This document shows, piece by piece, positions 25,902 through 33,373 of a stretch of DNA of 64,000 nt. The notes beneath the pieces are model-generated. The model saw nothing but the letters and a program-made list of their open reading frames with translations. It made no database searches and was not told the DNA's origin. Both the position numbers and the translations under genes were made by a program. This DNA is from Flavobacteriales bacterium (lineage in GTDB: Bacteria; Bacteroidota; Bacteroidia; NS11-12g; UBA9320), in contig JACJZW010000008.1 of assembly GCA_020635355.1 (NCBI GenBank), positions 65,626 to 129,625 of the forward strand, in the 5' to 3' direction. The first letter of the stretch is position 1. Each line of letters opens with the position of its first letter.

Positions 25902-26452
25902 GGTGTTAACCGAACGCCATTCTCGGGTAGTTTTCCTTTGAATTGACTATACCAGGTTTTTAATTCTTGTATAAATGGCTCAACCTGACCTTCGGCATGT
26001 TTGGCTTCACCAATAACAACCTCTTTACGGGAGTAGTCGAAAGCAACAGGTACAATGGGAACCCCGGTTTGTTGTGCCAGGTAAAAAAAGCCGGTTCGCC
26101 AATTGGGATTGAAGGATCGAGTTCCTTCCGGAGTAATGGTTAGAATGAACGAATCTTCCCGGTTAAAGATATCCTTAAGTTGTTCCACAAAATTGGTTTT
26201 GTTCTTTCGCTCAACCGGATAGCCGCCAAGGCGTCGAAAAAGCCAACCCAACGGCCAAATAAACAACTCCTTCTTGGCCAGATAACGGGGATAAAATCGG
26301 ATCTCGGCCCGGGCTCCTACCCCAACTAAAAAATCCCAATTGCTGGTGTGTGGTGCCACCAACAGTATGTACTTGGACGCATTGGGAAGATTTTCCCTGT
26401 CAATGACCCTCCAACCGAGGTGTTTAAAAATCCAGGCATATAACCAGCGCAC
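25898..26452 (-). CDS. 1-acyl-sn-glycerol-3-phosphate acyltransferase family protein
   Basis: 184 residues of the PlsC-like acyltransferase fold. The catalytic HxxxxD is HTSNWD (about 36-41), and the phosphate-binding motif is TPEGTRS. It would acylate lysophosphatidate or a related lipid at the inner membrane. At 184 residues it belongs to the short subgroup, so PlsC itself may be another gene. It lies 9 nt after the end of the hydroxyacyl-CoA dehydrogenase-like gene. Confidence 0.88.
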   Translation of the reverse strand: MRWLYAWIFKHLGWRVIDRENLPNASKYILLVAPHTSNWDFLVGVGARAEIRFYPRYLAKKELFIWPLGWLFRRLGGYPVERKNKTNFVEQLKDIFNREDSFILTITPEGTRSFNPNWRTGFFYLAQQTGVPIVPVAFDYSRKEVVIGEAKHAEGQVEPFIQELKTWYSQFKGKLPENGVRLTP

Positions 26453-26461
26453 GTATTCTGT

Positions 26462-27124
26462 TTACATCGATGATGAAGTTCGATAATACGCCGTTTTTAG
26501 TTCAGGACAAACTTTATATCGCTCATCCCCTGTATCCGCGCGCAGGGCTGATAACACCTCGTAGACATTTTTTACGCCTACCTTCTCGCACCATTCAAAC
26601 GGCCCAAAGGGGTATGCGGTCCCCAACTTCATACCCGTATCGATATCCTCTTTGGTTGCAGTGCCCTCCTGAAGCGTGTAGAACGCCTCATTGATAATCA
26701 TAAAAATAATCCTCGGAGTTACCATACCTACCCGTGACTTCACCCATTCGGGCTTCCATTCCAATTCTGTAGCCACCCTATTAAATAACTCCTTGTCTTC
26801 TTCCCTGCAACAGCATACCTCTGTTAGCTCGCGGTCAATAAAGGTGGGAAGGGCGTTCATTCCAATCAAATGACACTCTACAACGGAGGCGTAGTGGGCA
26901 ATTTCCTGCTCCAATTGGCGCTTCACTGCACAAACCACCACCGGAATACCTTTTAAATAGGCATAATCCTCGATGCGGTTATCGAAGTCGTCAAAATTGA
27001 GATCAAACACCAAATCAGCACCTTTGAAATTCTTATTTTTGACTTCAATAAGTTCGTGCTTTGAAGGTAGTTTCTTCCGTAATTCTGCAATTCTGTTCGG
27101 GGTTCCTGTTACTGCTATCTTCAT
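26462..27124 (-). CDS. 3-hydroxyacyl-CoA dehydrogenase-like protein with degenerate Rossmann domain
   Basis: 220 residues from ATG 27124. The C-terminal half (VKSRVGMVTPRIIFMIINEA, EDIDTGMKLGTAYPFGPFEW) is the 3HCDH dimerisation domain. The N-terminal half is shorter than normal and lacks the GxGxxG NAD loop; it begins MKIAVTGTPNRIAELRKKL. The catalytic His/Glu region is represented only loosely (VECHLIGMNALPTF). It may be a catalytically altered relative of 3-hydroxybutyryl-CoA dehydrogenase of a short type present in Bacteroidota. A TATTTTTG -7 element lies 16 nt upstream. The longer frame upstream has no similarity. Confidence 0.8.
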   Translation of the reverse strand: MKIAVTGTPNRIAELRKKLPSKHELIEVKNKNFKGADLVFDLNFDDFDNRIEDYAYLKGIPVVVCAVKRQLEQEIAHYASVVECHLIGMNALPTFIDRELTEVCCCREEDKELFNRVATELEWKPEWVKSRVGMVTPRIIFMIINEAFYTLQEGTATKEDIDTGMKLGTAYPFGPFEWCEKVGVKNVYEVLSALRADTGDERYKVCPELKTAYYRTSSSM

Positions 27125-27140
27125 GTTCGGTGTCTTCGGA

Positions 27141-27148
27141 CAAAAATA
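27141..27148 (-). promoter_or_regulatory. -7 element (TATTTTTG) for the hydroxyacyl-CoA dehydrogenase-like gene
   Basis: TATTTTTG on the minus strand, 16 nt before ATG 27124, in the 41-bp space between two divergent starts. Confidence 0.5.
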
Positions 27149-27165
27149 CAATCGACCATACAGAT

Positions 27166-27549
27166 ATGACTTCCCGAGAAATAATCCATACCGACAAAGC
27201 CCCGGCCGCAATTGGTCCATACAGTCAGGCCGTTAAGGTGGGCAACACGCTCTACTGCTCCGGGCAAATATGTATTGATCCGTCTAACGGTGAACTCAAC
27301 AATGCCACCATTGAAGCAGAAACCCAGCAGGTAATGAAAAACATTGGAGCCGTTTTAGAGGCCGCTGGCATGGATTATTCGAATGTGGTTAAGGTCACCA
27401 TCTTTATGCGAGACATGGGTGATTACGCGGCTATAAATGGGGTTTATGCCCAATACTTTACAACTAATCCTCCTGCCCGTGAAGCGGTGGCCGTAAAAAC
27501 CCTGCCAAAAGAAGTAGGTGTGGAAATCAGTGTTACCGCGGTACAATGA
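27166..27549 (+). CDS. RidA family reactive intermediate deaminase
   Basis: 127 residues, the standard RidA length, starting MTSREIIHTDKAPAAIGPYS. Other signatures are LYCSGQICIDPSNGEL, NIGAVLEAAGMDYSNVVKV and PAREAVAVKTLPKEVGVEI; the Arg in PARE and the terminal Glu are the residues used for imine or enamine hydrolysis. It removes 2-aminoacrylate-type intermediates made by PLP enzymes. The frame is open 35 codons further to a TTG and would then read as a lipoprotein, but I judge that to be antisense to the neighbouring gene. Its stop overlaps the next start as ATGA. Confidence 0.92.
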   Translation: MTSREIIHTDKAPAAIGPYSQAVKVGNTLYCSGQICIDPSNGELNNATIEAETQQVMKNIGAVLEAAGMDYSNVVKVTIFMRDMGDYAAINGVYAQYFTTNPPAREAVAVKTLPKEVGVEISVTAVQ

Positions 27550-28127
27550 GCCGGCAGCTTGTTATTGCGTCCAACAATCGGCATAAGATTGACGAAATTC
27601 AAGCCATTCTGGGTGATCAATACACGTTGATTACCATGAACGAATTGGGATATACCGATGAGATAGACGAAACCGGAGACACCCTGGAAGCAAATGCCTT
27701 GATTAAGGCGAAAGCCCTTCGTAAGATCACCCCATTACCCATCATAAGTGATGATTCCGGCCTGGAAGTTCCTGCACTGCAAAATGCTCCAGGTGTTTAT
27801 TCCGCACGATATGCCGGTCCAGAAAAGAACAATCAGAATAATATGAATAAGCTTCTGACCGAACTTTCCGGAAATAATAACCGCACCGCGCAGTTCCGAA
27901 CCGTGCTCTGTCTGTTGTTAGACAACACCACTCATCTTTTTGAGGGAGTTGTCTCCGGAAGTATAGTAGAGCAACCGCGCGGAAAAAATGGCTTTGGCTA
28001 CGACCCCGTATTTCAGCCCGATGGGTTTTCTTCAACCTTCGCTGAATTACAACCCGAAGTGAAAAATAACATAAGTCATCGCAAAAGAGCGGTTGAGAAA
28101 CTGAGTATGTTCATCCAGTCCGCATAA
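27546..28127 (+). CDS. rdgB: non-canonical purine NTP pyrophosphatase (RdgB/HAM1)
   Basis: 193 residues. The family signature ASNNRHKIDEIQAIL opens the protein; ETGDTLEANALIKAKAL, ISDDSGLEVPALQNAPGVYS and GKNGFGYDPVFQP complete the substrate site. It hydrolyses dITP, ITP and XTP to monophosphates, keeping deaminated purines out of DNA. It is coupled to ridA through a 4-nt overlap. Confidence 0.95.
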   Translation: MSRQLVIASNNRHKIDEIQAILGDQYTLITMNELGYTDEIDETGDTLEANALIKAKALRKITPLPIISDDSGLEVPALQNAPGVYSARYAGPEKNNQNNMNKLLTELSGNNNRTAQFRTVLCLLLDNTTHLFEGVVSGSIVEQPRGKNGFGYDPVFQPDGFSSTFAELQPEVKNNISHRKRAVEKLSMFIQSA

Positions 28128-28139
28128 CATCAGCCATGG

Positions 28140-28838
28140 TTATTGTGCGAGATGACCGCAATAGCTTTCCAGACCGGATTCATTCAGTAATCGGATTTTT
28201 TTTGTGTTCAACTCAATACATCCATCCTGGCTCAGCTCCGTTAACATCCGGATGACTGTTTCATATGTTGTTCCGGACAACGATGCGATATCTTTACGGG
28301 AAAGCGCATAATTGAGTGTGCCATCAGATTGTTTCCCGAAGGCATCACGAATGAGAATTAACGACTCGGCAATTCGACCCTTCACGGGCATTTGAGCGAG
28401 GTTGTGCATCCTCCTCTCCGTTCTTTTCAGCTCATCTGCATAAAAAAACGTCAACGTATAAAGGAAGTCCTGATTGGTCCGTAACAAGGTTTTGAACAGG
28501 CCGGTTGGAATAAAGCAAACCGTTGTTGGCTCAAGAGTTACGGCATTGATCGGGTAAATATCATCAATCCCAAATCCACGATGACCGAGGATTTGGCCAT
28601 CGGCAGCCAACCTCAGGATATAGGTCTTTTTGCCCCAGGTCATATCCACTTTTACCTTACCGTGCAAGATGAAGTAGATACCCTTTACCTCTTCGCCTTC
28701 ACGAAAGATGAATTCATTCTTTCTGAAGTGGAGAACCTCTCGTTTTTGTCTAACCAACTCCAACCAATCAGAAGAAATGTTCTTGCATAGAAAGCAATCT
28801 TCCTTGGCACATTCCTTAAGGTCTAGTGGTGAACTCAC
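28140..28838 (-). CDS. Crp/Fnr family regulator with FNR-like cysteines
   Basis: 232 residues. A cyclic-nucleotide-binding-type sensor domain spans about 25-130 and a winged HTH about 150-225 (ALSRKDIASLSGTTYETVIR). N-terminal cysteines at 10, 15 and 18 plus Cys108 in the sensor barrel match in number and layout the four [4Fe-4S] ligands of E. coli FNR (three N-terminal, one at about 122). This suggests an oxygen-sensing regulator. The start is GTG 28838, with a TAGTTTTG -7 element ending 4 nt before it. It sits beside the nitrous oxide reductase cluster, which carries TGAT-N4-ATCA palindromes, the FNR-type site. Oxygen-linked control of nos is therefore likely, but it is inferred. Confidence 0.88.
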   Translation of the reverse strand: MSSPLDLKECAKEDCFLCKNISSDWLELVRQKREVLHFRKNEFIFREGEEVKGIYFILHGKVKVDMTWGKKTYILRLAADGQILGHRGFGIDDIYPINAVTLEPTTVCFIPTGLFKTLLRTNQDFLYTLTFFYADELKRTERRMHNLAQMPVKGRIAESLILIRDAFGKQSDGTLNYALSRKDIASLSGTTYETVIRMLTELSQDGCIELNTKKIRLLNESGLESYCGHLAQ

Positions 28839-28842
28839 CTTG

Positions 28843-28850
28843 CAAAACTA
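28843..28850 (-). promoter_or_regulatory. -7 element (TAGTTTTG) 4 nt before the Crp/Fnr gene start
   Basis: TAGTTTTG followed by CAAG and GTG on the minus strand; a leaderless or nearly leaderless transcript is predicted. Confidence 0.5.
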
Positions 28851-28908
28851 GGAATTTGACCGGTACTATTTCCCAGTCTAACTTCATACAAACAACCCGG
28901 CTGCGTGC

Positions 28909-28937
28909 GGCAGTATTCTTACGTTAAGAATACTGCC
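28909..28937. promoter_or_regulatory. perfect 13-bp inverted repeat between divergent Crp/Fnr and outer-membrane protein genes
   Basis: Arms GGCAGTATTCTTA (28909-28921) and TAAGAATACTGCC (28925-28937) are separated by CGT. No T-tract follows on either strand, so it does not look like an intrinsic terminator. It lies 72 bp from the regulator start and about 110 bp from the outer-membrane protein start. A large operator is the best guess. Confidence 0.7.
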
Positions 28938-29007
28938 AAAGGTGTGATTTATGTCATTCTTTTATGGGCTTTGTGGTGCTTTTTTTGACTTTTAAATTCA
29001 ATTAGAA

Positions 29008-29019
29008 TGATTCAAATCA
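29008..29019. promoter_or_regulatory. FNR-type palindrome TGAT-N4-ATCA
   Basis: TGAT-TCAA-ATCA within the longer inverted repeat AATGATT-CA-AATCATT (29006-29021). It matches the inner core of the FNR/DNR site TTGAT-N4-ATCAA. It lies 27 bp upstream of the ATG at 29046, so the open frame that starts inside it is unlikely to be translated from there. Confidence 0.65.
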
Positions 29020-29045
29020 TTAATCACTTGTCGGCTTATTGTACC

Positions 29046-30137
29046 ATGATGTTCAACACAAATTTGAAAACCCTTTCGCTTCCGGAAACTGGGACTCAGT
29101 TTAACATAGGGAAACTCGTACGTGGAATGGTAGCTCTTTCTGCCCTGATTCTCATTAATACAGATTCCCATGCCCAATCTTGCCACGAATCAGGTCCTGA
29201 AGTTCACGGTATGCCACCCATCGGTGTAATGGCTGGTCACACACACGAAAAAGGTCACGTCATGTTCTCATACCGATCAATGATCATGTCTATGAAGGGG
29301 TTATCACAAAGCGGAACCAATGTGCCCACCCCAACCGTTTTAGAGGACTACATGATGGCTCCTACCACCATGAACATGACTATGCACATGTTGGGTGCTA
29401 TGTGGGCACCCCACAGTCGCCTGACCATCGGTGTAATGGGCAACTATTCATCTATCAAAATGGATATGACCACTCTGGTGCACCACCACGGTGAAGGGTC
29501 ACACGATCACTCTGCTACCAACTATGGTTCCTCAACCATGGAAAATTCCGGCTTCTCGGATACTCGTCTCATGGGGTTGGTGCGCATTAACAAACACCAG
29601 ACGCATTGTCTTCACTTAATTGAAGGCATACAACTCCCAACAGGTTCCATTAATTCATCCTTTGCCGGATCTGTCCTGCCTTATGCCATGCAAATGGGTG
29701 GCGGGTCCTTTTCTCTGCTCAGCGGCATCAACTACTCACTCATAAAACGAAAGTACCTTGTTGGGGTTCAGACACTTTCTTATGTTCCACTTCATAAGAA
29801 CTTCAGGGGATATAAAGCCCCCATTAAAGTAGAAACTTCGTGCTGGGCCTCATTGAAACTAACCCGATTTGTAAGCACTAGTGTGCGGCTTCAATCAATC
29901 TATACCTCTAAAATCGTTGGAGAAGACATTGAAATAAACAGCATGATGTCCCCCATGTCTCAGCCATCAAGTACACAACACTATTTGATGAACGCTCACA
30001 TCGGTTTAAATGTAAAACCCTCTATGCGCTGGCGGATGGCCATTGAAGCCGGTTTGCCGCTTATACAACATAACTATAGGGTTGCTATGAATCAGCAATG
30101 GGGCGGCGTCTTAGGCCTCCAATACATCCTTCCGTAA
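29046..30137 (+). CDS. Met- and His-rich outer-membrane beta-barrel protein, probably copper-related
   Basis: About 363 residues from ATG 29046, with an export signal ending in LVRGMVALSALILINTDSHA. The mature N-terminus GMPPIGVMAGHTHEKGHVMF belongs to a family of outer-membrane proteins (APxGVMGxHMHxxGE motif) often near metal-resistance genes. The sequence is strikingly rich in Met (YMMAPTTMNMTMHMLGAMW) and has a His cluster VHHHGEGSHDHS, both suited to binding copper. The rest alternates short beta strands to a terminal aromatic/aliphatic strand. NosZ needs about twelve copper atoms per dimer, so a copper role is a reasonable inference. It is divergent from the regulator and carries its own FNR-type palindrome. 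Alternative starts at 29049 and 29127 exist. Confidence 0.75.
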   Translation: MMFNTNLKTLSLPETGTQFNIGKLVRGMVALSALILINTDSHAQSCHESGPEVHGMPPIGVMAGHTHEKGHVMFSYRSMIMSMKGLSQSGTNVPTPTVLEDYMMAPTTMNMTMHMLGAMWAPHSRLTIGVMGNYSSIKMDMTTLVHHHGEGSHDHSATNYGSSTMENSGFSDTRLMGLVRINKHQTHCLHLIEGIQLPTGSINSSFAGSVLPYAMQMGGGSFSLLSGINYSLIKRKYLVGVQTLSYVPLHKNFRGYKAPIKVETSCWASLKLTRFVSTSVRLQSIYTSKIVGEDIEINSMMSPMSQPSSTQHYLMNAHIGLNVKPSMRWRMAIEAGLPLIQHNYRVAMNQQWGGVLGLQYILP

Positions 30138-30205
30138 TAGCTAAATGAGGGAAATTCTTGCCCCTTGAATGCTGGATTTCTTATGAATTTGAAATCACGC
30201 CCCTG

Positions 30206-30994
30206 TTAATAATCCTTGCGTTGTGCTTTGAATAAAATCCCTGACAATGGGGCGGCAGTCCATATCAAGAGTGATAACACCGAAACCACGATGCCGGTTG
30301 CGTTTCCAAAAAACTTCTGAAATACAGCTCCGGAGTACCCAAGCAAGGCACTCACATCCAGGTTCAGCATCACAAACACCCGGCTCAAGTCTATCGGGTT
30401 GAGTAAGGTTAATATGATGGCGTGCTGCTCAATTGGGTACTCCCCAAATACAATGAAATACATGAGCAATAAACCATCATAAATCACAGCCAAAAAAAGC
30501 CAAATGAACAGGGCAAATCCAACGCCCCTCAACTTATCGCGCGATGCCAGAGAAATGAACAGGCTTAACGCCGAGAATATCAACGACAGAAGAACACCTG
30601 AAAGAATGAGAACCATCGGGGTTTCGAGGCTCTCAACCTGTTTCATGCTCAAAGCCATGCCCAGAATTAGCCCAAGACCAGCGGCCATACTCAATGGAAT
30701 TGCCACTCCCAGGTACATTCCCAGAAAGGCATGTGTTCGCTTTATGGGCTGAGACAGTAGGAGATAAAGGAAGTCCGTTTTGTTAAAGTAATACATGCTG
30801 GTCATCATGGTACTTACCAACGGTGCCAGCAAGATCACAATGTTCATGATACTCACCATCGCTCGTGAAAAAGAACCTGTGAAGTAGATCAACACATAGG
30901 TACTAATGGCTATGAATAAGAGATAGGTAATCACCCAAAAGCTGCGCAGGTTGTCAATCAGGACAAACTTGAATATGCTAAGAATGGATCTCAT
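30206..30994 (-). CDS. nosY: NosY, ABC permease for nitrous oxide reductase maturation
   Basis: 262 residues with six hydrophobic segments of the ABC-2 permease type (SFWVITYLLFIAISTYVLIY, ... VVSVLSLLIWTAAPLSGIL). NosY with NosF and NosD forms the ABC-type complex that assembles the CuZ site of NosZ. The start is set at ATG 30994, giving a 17-nt overlap with nosF; the frame begins 10 codons earlier. The gene ends the operon and faces the outer-membrane protein gene. Confidence 0.88.
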   Translation of the reverse strand: MRSILSIFKFVLIDNLRSFWVITYLLFIAISTYVLIYFTGSFSRAMVSIMNIVILLAPLVSTMMTSMYYFNKTDFLYLLLSQPIKRTHAFLGMYLGVAIPLSMAAGLGLILGMALSMKQVESLETPMVLILSGVLLSLIFSALSLFISLASRDKLRGVGFALFIWLFLAVIYDGLLLMYFIVFGEYPIEQHAIILTLLNPIDLSRVFVMLNLDVSALLGYSGAVFQKFFGNATGIVVSVLSLLIWTAAPLSGILFKAQRKDY

Positions 30995-31697
30995 GTAATT
31001 TGTGCGATTGAATAAAGGATGCAATGGCTTTCTCCAGATTGGGTTGTTGAGTCATGTCCTGAAGTTTGCGGGGTTCGTCTTTGAAAACAATCTTGCCGTC
31101 CAACAAGAAACCAACCTCATCAGCCACCTCTTCCACATCGCTCATGATGTGGCTGGTGAACAAAATGGTTTTCCCATTGGCCTTTTCCCTAAGGACCAAC
31201 TGTTTAAAATTAACCCTCGAAACCGGATCCAAACCCGCCGTTGGCTCATCCAGGATAATGATTGGGGTGTCAAAAAGGAAGGCTAATACGGCATTGACCT
31301 TTTGGCGTGTTCCTCCGCTAAGCTCCCCAAGGGGTTTGTCTAAATGACTCAATAAATCGAAGTATGAAATCAGTTCCGCGGGGTCACAATTCAATGAACG
31401 CAGCTCACCAATCAACTTAAAAAGTTGACGTGCCGTTATATTCTCGGCAAAACGTGCGATCTGGGGCATGTATGAAACATCCCTTCTGGTGGCAAAATGT
31501 GTTGAAGAAGCCCCATTTATAAATATTTCTCCTGACGACGGGCGGACCAAATTCAGAATGCATTTAATCAGGGTAGACTTCCCCGAGCCATTGGGGCCCA
31601 GCAAGCTGATTACTCGTCCCTGAGGAACATAAAAATCAATGTTGCGCAGGACCTCAACCCGACCAAATCGCTTAGATACCTTCTTTAATTCGATCAT
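30978..31697 (-). CDS. nosF: NosF, ABC ATPase for nitrous oxide reductase maturation
   Basis: 239 residues. Walker A GPNGSGKST, signature LSGGTRQK and Walker B IIILDEPTAGLDP are intact, with the switch His in FTSHIM. It drives the NosDFY complex. The start MIELKKVSKRFGRVEVLRN overlaps the nosD 3' end by 26 nt, and nosY overlaps its end, so nosDFY are translationally linked. Confidence 0.92.
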   Translation of the reverse strand: MIELKKVSKRFGRVEVLRNIDFYVPQGRVISLLGPNGSGKSTLIKCILNLVRPSSGEIFINGASSTHFATRRDVSYMPQIARFAENITARQLFKLIGELRSLNCDPAELISYFDLLSHLDKPLGELSGGTRQKVNAVLAFLFDTPIIILDEPTAGLDPVSRVNFKQLVLREKANGKTILFTSHIMSDVEEVADEVGFLLDGKIVFKDEPRKLQDMTQQPNLEKAIASFIQSHKLHEIHS

Positions 31698-32937
31698 TGA
31701 TGGGTCTCATTACAGGTTGATTGTCCATAAGTGTCTCCGGTGTGAGCACTGGTGTGACCTTCTCGGCCAGATCCAGCAGGTTGATAAAGCTGCTGCGCAT
31801 TAAAATGATGGCCGGTTGGGATTGGGCGATGATGTATGAAAACAGCTTTACAGGCCGATATGGAACATCTCCTACCCCGTCGCCATCAAGGTCGTATCCC
31901 CGATACTCTTCCCAATAGTTGTGGTTGAAGGTGTTGTAGTTTTTACTCGTGTTGGTTACAACGTCGAACGAATTCTGGAGGAAGTCGTTATTCTCAAGGG
32001 TGTTGTCCATGCAGTTGCCCATAATTCGCAGTGCATAGCCATTCTTATCAAACTGGTTAAAGGCAATTTTTACCCTCAAGCTATTATCGGCACTTATCGC
32101 TATGGTGTTGTTTCTGAACCGGTTATGTTTTAATTCAGAATCGGTTATGTCCTTCAACAGCAAACCATAAGCCGATTCCCCCCAATTATCAACAAACTCG
32201 TTTCTCTCCATCAATACCTCAGATGAATACATAACAGCAACTCCGGCTCCATTCCGAATGAACCGATTGTGCCTATAGGCATTCCCGTGGGAAAACATGA
32301 AATGAAGTCCGTATCGCAAATTCCCATCACTAAGGTTGTTTTCGATGATGGACTGCTTAACAAACTCAAAGTAGATCCCATCACGGTGAAACTTAACCGT
32401 ATTGTTCTGAATGCTCATGTTGTTGCAATACCAGAGATGAATTGCGTTTCCGCTGGACGACTCTAAATACGTTTCCTTCGTAACCTTACCAATCACCTCG
32501 CATTCCTCTATCACACCGTGATCACTTTTCTCCACCAAAATGCCAAAAAAGGCATTGCTGATGTGCAGGTTTTTAAAGTGTACATTGTCCGAATTGTTGC
32601 ACTTAATGGCAGCCCGGTCTTCCACATAACTGGTGGCTACATTTTGAAGATTGAGGTTTGTTAGGCTTACCCCGTTGTGGTGCACGTAAAAAATGGTCTT
32701 TCCTCCCCCATCGATAACACTTCCCGACTCGCCACATATACTGATTTGCTTTTCAATCACCACTTCCTGAGTAAGGTAACGCCCTTTCAGGACACGAATG
32801 TCGTCGAGGGAGTCAGCAGCTTCCACAGCCTGTTGTATAGACTGATGTGCACAGGATGCACAAACCTCGATTACCTTGGCAGTGGCACCCATCGAGGCGA
32901 TGATCGGGAGGATGGCAATAAAAAGCGCTTTCCTCAT
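31672..32937 (-). CDS. nosD: NosD, periplasmic beta-helix copper-site maturation protein
   Basis: 421 residues with a signal peptide (MRKALFIAILPIIASMGATA) and a right-handed parallel beta-helix (CASH/PbH1 repeats such as NSDNVHFKNLHISNAFFGIL and ENNLSDGNLRYGLHFMFSHG). It is the periplasmic partner of NosFY and helps deliver copper from NosL to NosZ. A CxxC (VCASC) near the mature N-terminus precedes SIQQAV. Overlaps nosL by 4 nt. Confidence 0.93.
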   Translation of the reverse strand: MRKALFIAILPIIASMGATAKVIEVCASCAHQSIQQAVEAADSLDDIRVLKGRYLTQEVVIEKQISICGESGSVIDGGGKTIFYVHHNGVSLTNLNLQNVATSYVEDRAAIKCNNSDNVHFKNLHISNAFFGILVEKSDHGVIEECEVIGKVTKETYLESSSGNAIHLWYCNNMSIQNNTVKFHRDGIYFEFVKQSIIENNLSDGNLRYGLHFMFSHGNAYRHNRFIRNGAGVAVMYSSEVLMERNEFVDNWGESAYGLLLKDITDSELKHNRFRNNTIAISADNSLRVKIAFNQFDKNGYALRIMGNCMDNTLENNDFLQNSFDVVTNTSKNYNTFNHNYWEEYRGYDLDGDGVGDVPYRPVKLFSYIIAQSQPAIILMRSSFINLLDLAEKVTPVLTPETLMDNQPVMRPINDRIKEGI

Positions 32938-33371
32938 TGGGCCAGCTTGGTTATAACCTGATCCCAGCTGTAAATCATTCCACCTTTTGCCACATGATAG
33001 CTCCTCGCCGACTTTTCGCTTGCATGTGCGCTCAAATAGGCGCCCATTGGGCTGGGTACCTTTTCGCTAATCAGGTACCAGGCAGATTGAGCATCGATCA
33101 GTGATTTGGGAGAACTGTAATCCGTTACCAAAACCATGCTGTGACCGGATTTGGTCTTATTCAGATAGTGAATAAGACACTCCCCGGAATCAAACTTAAA
33201 CACTCGCCCCTTATCGGTTATAGCTTCTGCACCAAACTGTGGGTCCATTATTTTCATCTGACACCAATGGCAATTGTCCTTTCCGTAATGGATTTCTTCT
33301 GACACCTTGATGCATGAAGCGAGATTCAAGGGGATTAAAATCCCAATGAGTATGAGATGAAGCTGTTTCAT
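32934..33371 (-). CDS. nosL: NosL, copper-binding lipoprotein chaperone
   Basis: 145 residues. The signal peptide MKQLHLILIGILIPLNLASC has its lipid cysteine at 20. The copper site DNCHWCQMKIMD is the NosL CxxCxM signature. NosL carries Cu(I) to the apo-NosZ/NosDFY assembly line. The much longer open frame upstream is in a different frame of the preceding membrane gene and lacks similarity, so the ATG at 33371 is used. It starts 2 nt after the membrane gene stop. Confidence 0.92.
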   Translation of the reverse strand: MKQLHLILIGILIPLNLASCIKVSEEIHYGKDNCHWCQMKIMDPQFGAEAITDKGRVFKFDSGECLIHYLNKTKSGHSMVLVTDYSSPKSLIDAQSAWYLISEKVPSPMGAYLSAHASEKSARSYHVAKGGMIYSWDQVITKLAQ

Positions 33372-33373
33372 AA

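Noticed and set aside
27061..27165. Possible lipoprotein form of RidA (LLLLSSC-like lipobox) from an upstream TTG
   Set aside because: It needs a rare TTG start, is antisense to the N-terminus of the opposite gene (Lys/Glu-rich sense codons give Leu/Phe in antisense), and standard RidA length and similarity begin at ATG 27166.
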